This document shows, in pieces, positions 56,516 to 64,000 of a DNA stretch of 64,000 nt. Under the pieces are notes generated by a model. That model was not told the origin of the DNA and ran no database searches. It saw only the letters and a list, made by a program, of their open reading frames with translations. The stretch's first letter is position 1, and each line of letters begins with the position of its first letter. The stretch covers positions 5,084,001 through 5,148,000 of the forward strand of contig VNWV01000001.1 in the NCBI GenBank assembly GCA_009801085.1. Direction: 5' to 3'. The stretch comes from Lasiodiplodia sp. COLG20. Its lineage: Eukaryota > Ascomycota > Dothideomycetes > Botryosphaeriales > Botryosphaeriaceae. A program made the position numbers and the translations under genes.

Positions 56516-57641
56516 ATGCTCTTCAACCCCGTCGCCCACCTCCCCACCTTCAACCCGCTGGCCCTACTTCGGATGGCCGGTGCCATGACGTCCCACGCCT
56601 TCAGCCTCTCCGAGACGCCCGATCTCGCCGGCAGAGTTGTCGTGGTCACCGGCGGCTCCGCTGGCATCGGCCGCGAATTCTGCGCTCAGCTGCTTCTGCA
56701 CGGCGTCGCCAAGATATATGTCCTCGCCCGCTCCGAACCCAGGTTTGCCGAGGCCAGGGCCGAGTGGTCGCAGAAGCACGCCCTGGCCGACAGCGACCTG
56801 GCTGCGCGCGTCGACTTCATTCGCTGCGACCTGACTGACGTGGAGGCCGTGCAGCGCGCTGCCCGCTCGCTGTCGGAGCGCCTCGATAGGCTCGACATCC
56901 TCATCCTGAATGGTACCTGCTGTTTTCATTTCTTCTGTCTGCATGCAGTCAGCACACCGCGACTAATGCCGCTCAGCCGCCCTTCCTCTGTCACCCGACT
57001 ACCAGCTCTCGCCCCAGGGCGTCGAGCTTCAATTCGCTGCCAACCACCTCGGCCATTTTGTCCTGACCAATCTGCTGCTTCCGCTCGTTGAAAAAACTGC
57101 CTCCGAGCATGGCCAAGCCCGCATCCTGACCGTCTCGTCATCGCTGCATCTGGCATGCCAGGAACTGAGCCTGCCGCTCCTCACATCCCCCACTCCTATC
57201 AAGTCTCCTGCCGCCCTGGACAGCTTCTGGAGGTATGCACGCACCAAGCTTGCGAACATCCTCTTCACTCGTGAGCTGGCCCGCCGCCTCGATAACATGG
57301 GTCTCTCCAACGTTTACGTGAACTCATTCTTCCCGGGTAACATCCCCACCGACGCCTGGGATTCTTGGAAAGACCTATTCGGCACTTTGGTCGGCACAAC
57401 AGCCAAGAGCGTCCTCCAGCACGTTAGCCACACGCCCGAAGATGCCGCAGCCACGGCCATGTACCTGGCCGCAAGCCCGGATGTTGTGTCCAAGGGCCTG
57501 AAGGGAAAATATTTTGTCCCCATCGGACAAGAAGAGGAGACCAGCACTATTGCAAATGACAAGGATCTGCAGAAGAATCTTTGGTACTGGAGCGACAGCA
57601 AAGTTGCCGAGACCTTGGGCAAAGGCTGGCAGAATGCGTGA
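56516..57641 (+). CDS. Short-chain dehydrogenase/reductase, retinol-dehydrogenase-like (2 exons, 353 aa)
   Basis: Exon 1 56516-56912, 64-nt intron 56913-56976 (GTACCT, branch CTAAT, ends CTCAG), exon 2 56977-57641. Rossmann-fold NAD(P) oxidoreductase: VVVVTGGSAGIGREF with TGGSAGIG at 45-52, the acidic DFIRCDLTDVEAV at the adenine site, LDILILNAA across the intron, ANHLGHFVLTNLLLPL, active-site Ser in ILTVSSSLH, and YARTK for the Tyr/Lys pair. PGNIPTDAWDSW follows the usual PG.V.T turn. The C-terminal 80 residues (EDAAATAMYLAASP, GKYFVPIGQEEE) fit the RDH13/WWOX-like fungal group. A short hydrophobic N-terminus (FNPVAHLPTFNPLALLRMAG) may anchor it to membrane. Met20 or Met24 are alternative starts. 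Substrate unknown. Confidence 0.9.
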
Positions 57642-57912
57642 ACGACTTCATGACATAATATCAATGAACTAACCTGCGTTAAGATCTCTTTAGAGCGTTT
57701 CTGAATCGCACTGTCTCAAGTACTTAGTCGTTATTGCAGGAATTTATCAAGTGCGCTCTTTGAATCCAGCAGTGAACGTTTTGTGAGGCTCCGAGGACCC
57801 ACCTTTCCCTAACACTTAGCTCAACATCTATATGAGTCACAAGCGTAACGTTCGCTCTTTGCTGTCACCTTGTCCCTTGCATGTAAGAGCGAGTGTCATG
57901 CTTCTGCCTAAC
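57642..57912. other. SDR 3' flank
   Basis: A+T-rich spacer between the SDR stop and the MITE copy. Nothing recognised. Confidence 0.4.
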
Positions 57913-58124
57913 TATGAGAAGGGGTATTGCAGCCTTTTTTCTTTTCGCTCATGTCATGGGTAGTTGAAGCTATCGTCTGGACGAGGATGTCGAATTAAAA
58001 AATCTACATGCACGTCCGGACGATAGCTTCAACTACCCGTATTGTTAGAATATTTCTGATGCATAGTTACACTTTGTTCTTGGGGCCCGCTGCTCTTCCC
58101 ACTGGCCTTTGAAATACCTGTGTA
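57913..58124. mobile_element. MITE-like element, copy 4 (strongest central hairpin)
   Basis: Flanked by TA at 57913-57914 and 58123-58124, 212 bp. The central arms 57958-57990 (GGGTAGTTGAAGCTATCGTC...) and 58006-58038 pair over 33 nt with three mismatches around a 15-nt loop. Outer ends GGGGTATTGCAGCC (left) and GGCCTTTGAAATACCTGTG (right) are imperfect terminal repeats. The block GTTCTTGGGGCCCGCTGCTC then TTCCCACTGGCC at 58076-58108 matches the same place in copy 2 and at 21240. No coding capacity. Confidence 0.7.
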
Positions 58125-61100
58125 TCATGGGAGCGAAACACATGACAGCATGCAGATGATGGTCGAGCAGATACAGAAGCCAATGAAGCACCAGAACGCA
58201 TTCGTCCATATCAGGCATCCCGAACCATTCTATCTATCACGTGGACATTGGCCCTGGTACATATTGTGGGTACAAACCAGGAATCACCGCCAAGCTTATG
58301 GGATCTCGCGCCCTACTTTAGTATGCGTAACTAAGTAGCGCAATCCCAACGTCTCTCCTACCTAGAAATTCATCGGTTTCTTGCCCACCCTGCCGCATCA
58401 TCGATGGCATGCATTGATTACTGAGAGATTTAAGGTAGAGGCTAAGAGGTGCACATGCTGCAGTCCCCCATCACAACATCATGCAGGTTACCGTCTATAC
58501 AGCTTCAGGCGTCAAAACTACGGAGAGCCGTTTCAAGCCTTTATCGATATGGCTCATCTTTAATGCCGTAAGACGGTACACAAGCACGTACATGAAAGCA
58601 GAATACCGGCCTAATGCCGGTGCTCTTGTGATTGCACCCGTCATTCGCTCTTTGGAGTGGCCAAAGCCTTAGAGCCAGCCAATACTCTAACTACATTTCC
58701 ACCTGTGCAAAGCCCCGTGTTCTAGAGCCTGCATAGTGTAAACCGTGTATAGAGCTGAGGAGACGTGCGTCTAATGCCAAGCAGTGACGGTCAGTTGGCA
58801 TGTTGCAGATGCATGCGTGAGCCCGGGTAAGTACCAAGGTGACCGGTAGCAGCATCCACACAAATCAAATTGGAATTTCAGCAAGAATCCCTGAAGACCC
58901 TGCAAGCGTATTGCCTTCCGAGTGGCAGACTTTAATTATAGCATGAGTTTTCCAAGAGTACATGGGCTGATTCGACGCCACCAGGCCGGTAAAGCTGGCT
59001 TATAGCGTTAAGCTAGGTCGAAACTAGTCGCATCTCGGATCTTGGTGCTTGGAGATCAAGCACTATGCTGCACTATTGGCTGTGGCAGTGCGCGCGGATC
59101 GGGAGTGTAACGGTCCATCACTTTTTCACGCAGAGAAGCCTCATGCGTGTCGCGGATGAGGCGGTTGCACTATCAGAACAGCGGCACGCAAGCTCCAACG
59201 ATCTGCAACGTACATGGGCGCCCATCCTCCCAGCTCCTAGCGAAACGCGGTCTCACGCGGACACTGTTGCTCCCCGGAGTGGCACCCGGTCCCCACCGAA
59301 CCCTTCGCGCCCCTTCGAGTTTCAAGGACCTTCAGTCTTTTTCGTGTTGCGGATGCTGTGACACCAGGCCGCGCCGCCCGTCCGCTCGCGCACCCGCCAA
59401 AAGTTGCACGCTGCTCTTCCCGATGGCCGTCGCTTTTTACTTTTCTTCAGGGCTTGGCCCCGCGGGTCGAACTGCTGCTGTGCGACGACGACCACTACGA
59501 TGGCGTGAGCTCCAAGACGCATGCAGCAACTGTCTCTCGACATCCATCATCCAGGATGAATGAACTCGAAAAAAAAAAAGGCCGTTGGGGTGGAGAGAAG
59601 ATCTCGGGCAACGAGAGTTGTCGATCTCCACCAGACGGCGACCCGGACGAATGCCTTCTTTTCTCCACCCAAACAGCTGCGGCACCGCCAGCCGAGAATG
59701 CCACGCTCCCTGTAGAACTATTCCCTTCTAGTAGTCGGCCGCTAGTTCCTCGTTGTTCCGCCCCGCAAGGATGGGGCTGGGTCTGTGCAATCTATACCGC
59801 CTCGGGCTACAAAGGTGGCAGTGATGTGTTTGACCACGCTGTCGGTGCCCGAGCTACTTCAGATAGGGACAAGAAGCAACACGTGCGGTGGATATGTCAT
59901 CCGCCTGGAGAAAAAAACATTCGTGGATGACCTAAGATATCATACGGCGATAGGCCCATGATGTCCACTTTATTTCCTCTTTCAAACGGTAGGGGATAGA
60001 AACATTGCTTTTTCCAGCTCGTATTGAGATATGACATGTCTCTTCTTTTCTTTTTCCTTTCGCCCTCGGCAGCCGCGAAGCCCAGAAACGCGGACTGCGA
60101 GAGCAGTTGTGATAAACCTGCCTTAACCGCAAACGGGCGTTCTCGGTCAAGCATGGGCTTAGTGGGTACCCCCAGTTCAAGTCCAGATTTCGTTTTGCTC
60201 TGACAAGCGATACCAGCCCGGTTCCGCGGCGGGGATGGTCTCTCTGGTTGAGGCTGGGCGCTCGCCAGCGTTCTGGACTCTTGCTGCGGCTACAGCGGGT
60301 AGCAGGCAGAAAAAAAAAAGGAACAATCCACAACTGCCATCCATGCATAGTGCGAATCGGAAATCTCGGGGACATCGGGCTGGCTCCACACGCCGATAGG
60401 TTGATTGCGTGACTTTTTCTCGCTGTACGACATGTAGCTTTTCTGCATTCTGACTTTTAGAAAGCAACAAATCATCAACAGTAGTGTCGGTCGACGCAGG
60501 GTTGTTGCGTGCCGTACCTGCTGCTCTCTGCGCTCTGGCTGGGTACTTGGTCGTCAAGGTGCGTCAGCCGGTGAGTTTCATAAGGCGCCACTCCGCTATG
60601 ATCAGCCCAAGCGTACCTGGCTCAGGCAATCCGGAAACGTTCCCGTGAAACATTCCCGACGGCGTGTCGTGATGCCTTGTCCGGCAAGAGATTGCCAGTA
60701 TAAGCTTTTATGGAGTCGTCGCATGGTCATCCCAATCTCCACAATCAATAAGAGCGAGCTATGTATCAGGTGGTGGTTTCCTACTCGCCGCAACCCACTC
60801 CTTGCAATCGCTCCAACCATGTCAGAATGCCTGGCGCAGACCGGCCATGACGTCAGTCCAAAGATGCGGTGTGCATGGGTGAGTGCAAATAATGCTACAC
60901 GTATAGGCGAACGAAGTGAAGCAGGCATCGCACATGCACATCACGCAAATGACAAGGTGTTGAGAGCCGCAGTTGGCGCGCGCCGCAGGAGCAAATCGTG
61001 GATGCAAAAGATTTTTTTTTTCTTTTTTACGTATCAATCATGTTCCATTTCCGCCGCCGAGGGCAGAAAGGAGCAAGCGAAGAGCACGCTATAGCCTCCA

Positions 61101-61158
61101 CCCGAAGCTCCTGGAATGCTAGTGTGGGATAGGGATATGTATGGATACGCGCGGGAGC
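58125..61158. other. Gene-free stretch of 3.0 kb
   Basis: Short frames on both strands only, several interrupted by A- or T-runs (59569-59579, 60309-60318, 61009-61026). No domain, splice-consistent gene, tRNA or 5S rRNA recognised. Confidence 0.45.
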
Positions 61159-61946
61159 CTAAGCACGCTTGCCGTTGATGGCCTTGAGCTCGACATCGCT
61201 GCCAGGGCGTTAGAAAAAAAAATATTGGAGGAGCTTGCGCAGGACAGGGAACGTACAAGACGAGATCGGCGTTGGGCGGAATGTGGCCGGGAAAGCCGCT
61301 AAGAAAGAAATGGGTTGTCAGCACCGCCACTCTGGTTGCAACGATCGGGAGAAGCTTGGGGCATCAGCAGGCCGTAAGAAGGGCCGCGGGTGCGGATTGG
61401 GAGCCGACAACCGCGCGTTCCTGAATTCGCACAGGGGGGACAGGGAAGGTTGGACAGAAGACGGGAGGAAAACGCACTTGGCACCGTATCCATAGTCGCT
61501 GGTCTCTGGTTAGCTGCGTCATTGGGCGTTTGCTCGGGCCAGGAACATACCTCGAGATGGTCAGGGTGGCCTTCTCGCCTAACGACATGCCCTCGCTGCC
61601 GCCCGCGCCGATGATGCCGTCGTCCCAGCCTGGATCCAATTGGGTCAGCGTGTGTGCTCGCGGCGCAAGGGGGCCGCTTCGCAGGAGACGGACCTCTGAT
61701 GACGCGGCCAATTCCGATCTTGACGTTGAAGTCGCCGCGGCCGATGGACGAGTCGAACCTGGTGGCAATTGGCATCAGCCCTGAGGAGGTGGATGCAGGG
61801 TCACGGCGGGGCTCTCACTTCTTCCCCTTGGTGTCGGGGGCGCCGGCGTCGAAGAGGTAGCCGGTGTACTCAATGGTGACGTCGTCGCCGGCGCGCGGCC
61901 TGTCGACGCCGTTGCCGGGAGCCAGGGTCTGCTTTGTGACAGTCAT
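61159..61946 (-). CDS. FPR1: FKBP12-type peptidyl-prolyl isomerase (6 exons, 124 aa)
   Basis: Exons 61946-61819, 61758-61694, 61629-61551, 61498-61478, 61298-61257 and 61198-61159; introns 60, 64, 52, 179 and 58 nt. The longest open frames cover only parts, so the gene is easily missed. Protein in order: MTVTKQTLAPGNGVDRPRAG, DDVTIEYTGYLFDAGAPD, KKFDSSIGRGDFNVKIGIGR, VIRGWDDGIIGAG, GMSLGEKATLTISSDYGYGA, NGFPGHIPPNADLVFDVELK, AINGKRA. FK506-pocket residues Tyr (EYTGY), Phe-Asp (KFDSS), Val-Ile (RVIRG), Trp (GWDDG) and Tyr (DYGYG) are kept. It accelerates proline isomerisation and is the cytosolic receptor of FK506/rapamycin. Two loops are longer than in the 107-residue standard FKBP12. TATA box at 62013-62021. 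Confidence 0.93.
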
Positions 61947-62012
61947 TGTTGTGGTGGTTGTGTGGGTGCGTTTGGAAGGAGGTGCGGCGGCGAGGGCGGG
62001 GAGGCGGCGACG

Positions 62013-62021
62013 CTTTTATAT
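62013..62021 (-). promoter_or_regulatory. TATA box of the FKBP gene
   Basis: ATATAAAAG on the minus strand, about 67 bp before the ATG at 61946. Confidence 0.6.
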
Positions 62022-62840
62022 TGGGACGACGGCACTTTGGGCAGCTGGGGCACTGGGGCCCTGGGGCATTGGACTTGGAGCATCACGTCAGGAGGCTGCG
62101 GTGCAATGGTACCATCACGTAGAGGCGAGTCGTGAGTTCTGGTGCCCGCGCTCGCGTGGCGGCCGAATGGGGGCGCTTGGCGGGCGGCGGCGCGCAGAGC
62201 AGCTTGCTGAACGCGGGCGGCCGAATGGCGACAGGCGGAGCTCTGGTGAGCTGTGTGCTTTTTCATCGAAGCGCGGTTGACGAGCGAAAAGCGGGCGCCG
62301 CTTGTGTAACGGCAACGACGCTCTGCAATTGGAGACGTCGGAGCTCTGGCGGCGCAGTGCGCGCCCGCCTGAGAGAACACGCCGGCCACCCTGCGATCTG
62401 CGGGCGAGATCGACCACAGCCCAGCGCACCGCTCGCAGCCCACGTGCGGACAGTGGCAGAGCTGCTGTCTCGTGGCTGGTCCTGCCAACCGCTCTTATCA
62501 ACCGCTGGGGTGCACGCACGCCGCCGCGCCCCATCACACTCAACTCTCCGGAGGCAGCACCCCGCTCTCGGGGCAACCCAGCGCTGCGGTACGGGTCATC
62601 CAATGGCCGGGTCGCCCAATCACTGAAAATGCTCCTACCATGCGCGTGGCTTCGCTGCGGGCCTTGCCGTACTCGCCCCCCTCTGTCTGCCGGGATGCCA
62701 ACCACTGTCATTCGTCCACCCACCAGCTCCCACCGTACATTTGCCCCATCTGGTTCATTACCCACGCGGAAGCTAAGCCCTGCGCGTGCCGCATTCCACC
62801 ACCCCCCGGCCTGCAATTCCCCCCGCCGCCGCAGTCGAAT
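62022..62840. other. Intergenic, FKBP promoter and HIS2 3' UTR
   Basis: GC-rich with chance frames on both strands. No gene seen. Confidence 0.4.
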
Positions 62841-63875
62841 TCACGCGTCGACCTGCGCGAGCCGCCCTGCCACCTCTGACGCAGTCACCCTCGCCAGCGA
62901 GATGCCGGGGAAGCGCGCGTCGCCGCCCTCGCGCCCCGCCTGGAGGAAGAACAGCTCGCGGATGCCGGTGCGCTCGAGGAACTCGGGCAGGCGAGCGTAG
63001 TTGGTGGCGACGTGCTCGACCTGGTGGCTGTCGTCGGACAGCGTGAACCGTCCGCCGAGCCCCAAGAATACCTGACAAGGGTTAGGCCCCTCCAGACGAA
63101 TATCCTGCCTCATACGTACCTCGCAGATCTCGCTCGTCGGGTACGGCTCCAGCAAGCCCTTGCGCAGCCCGGCCGTGTTCAATTCCAGCAAGCCGCCGTA
63201 AGCGGCGATGAATTCCAGATTGCGCTGTATCCTGCGCCAGACTCCTGCCCACTGCCGGAGCTTCCGGTTTGGCTCATCGCTCAGCAGCCGCACCAGGTCA
63301 AAATGCCCGACGATTGGCGGCCGCAGCGCCTGCAGCATCTCGAGCTGCGCGTCGAAGTAGTCCTCGAACAGCCGCTCGTCCGTGCCCCCGGCTCGCGTGC
63401 GCGCCTCGCTGTACATAGCCTTGTCGAAGTCGATGGGCACCGTGTGCATGTGGTGCACCGAGCCGATGAACAGGTCGAACGCATACTTGTCCTGCAGCTT
63501 CGTGATCCACTGCCGCGACTCGGGCTCCCGTATCCACTCTGTTTCCATGCCGATGAGGATCTGGATCTGCGACCGGTACGCCTCGCGCAGCCGCACCGCT
63601 TCGCGGTAGTAATCGTCGAAGAGCTGCGTGAGCCCCGCCGAGTCCAAGGCCTAGACGTGCCCCAATTCCGCGTGTCAGCCTCACCGCCGCCCGCATCTCC
63701 GCGAACCAGACGTACGCACTTCCTCTGGGTAGAGATCTCCATCGCCGCGCGGAATGTGCTCCGTCAGCGCAAACGTGTGGAATCCTTTGGCGATGGCTGC
63801 CTGGACCATCTCCTCAAGCGTGCCCTTGGCATGGGCGCAGAACTGCCCCGAATGGCTGTGGTGGGAGAATGGCAT
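62841..63875 (-). CDS. HIS2: Histidinol-phosphatase, PHP family (3 exons, 305 aa)
   Basis: Exons 63875-63720, 63650-63120 and 63071-62841; introns 69 nt (GTGCGT..TCTAG) and 48 nt (GTACGT, branch CTAAC, ends GTCAG). The second intron is a multiple of three without a stop, so it can be misread as coding. Hydrolyses L-histidinol phosphate to histidinol, the penultimate steps of histidine synthesis, in the cytosol. PHP metal ligands are visible: HSHSGQFCAHA near residue 5, FALTEHIPR, GMETEW (Glu), FIGSVHHMHTVP, PIVGHFDLVR and SDDSHQVEHV near the C-terminus. The order and spacing match fungal HIS2. Start at 63875 (ACCATGCC context) is preferred to the upstream in-frame ATG at 63953, because the His-x-His motif normally lies within the first ten residues. 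Confidence 0.93.
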
Positions 63876-64000
63876 GGTCGAGTCGGTTGCAGGGTTGGAG
63901 TTGAGGAGATTCTGCGCCGAAATGAAGGTGGGGTGCGACCTGTGGTGGGGCACCGTGCAGGAAATCGAGGGGCCTCTTGTAGGGCTGCCGTCTCAAGCTC
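63876..64000. other. Upstream flank of HIS2
   Basis: Short stretch up to the window edge, holding the HIS2 leader. Nothing else can be said. Confidence 0.3.

Overview
The window reads as nuclear DNA of a filamentous ascomycete (Pezizomycotina, probably Dothideomycetes). Evidence: most genes are broken by 48-105 nt GT-AG introns with CTAAC/CTGAC-like branch sites, the gene set is fungal (Zn2Cys6 regulator, BYS1-type protein, GH43 enzyme, Dal5-type and sugar MFS transporters, Sds3-like and Rrn11-like proteins), coding regions are GC-rich, and short A+T-rich palindromic repeats lie between genes. There are no operons; exon joins below were worked out by hand from splice signals, reading frame and recognisable protein motifs.

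Layout. 0-9.8 kb is an accessory-looking region: the 3' end of a Dal5-type permease (1-185), a three-exon small secreted protein (1417-2034), two divergent four-helix membrane proteins (4327-5049 and the spliced 5715-6351), and a secreted GH43 glycosidase (7560-9128), interspersed with copies of a small inverted-repeat element. 10.1-19.2 kb holds KRR1 (ribosome biogenesis), an aldo-keto reductase, a 37-residue Cys-rich protein, an HSL-type alpha/beta hydrolase, a tRNA-Pro gene, a medium-chain reductase and a sugar transporter. 19.3-27.1 kb is gene-poor apart from tRNA-Arg(ACG) and a six-exon BAR protein (GVP36-like). A Zn2Cys6 regulator (27.1-29.5 kb) is followed by about 7.2 kb of GC-rich DNA with no credible gene. 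36.7-51.5 kb is a housekeeping block: RING-H2 ligase and Rrn11-like Pol I factor sharing a 286-bp divergent promoter, DNA topoisomerase II, an Sds3-family deacetylase-complex subunit, and a conserved unknown. 54-64 kb holds a BYS1-type secreted protein, an SDR, FKBP12 and histidinol phosphatase (HIS2).

The most unusual object is the tRNA-Pro(AGG) gene at 15339-15481. It has the normal intron after position 37 and, in addition, a 55-nt GT-AG insertion with a GTAAGT donor and a CTAAC branch-like site inside the T loop, between positions 57 and 58. Only exact GT-to-AG removal gives the invariant TTCGA T loop, a perfect 5-bp T stem and a perfect 7-bp acceptor stem. The insertion also carries its own B-box-like sequence. 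Other items of note are a new-looking TA-flanked MITE family with several copies, a 19-bp-spaced CTAACTCCGC repeat, and two introns whose lengths are multiples of three and are read through in the genomic frame.
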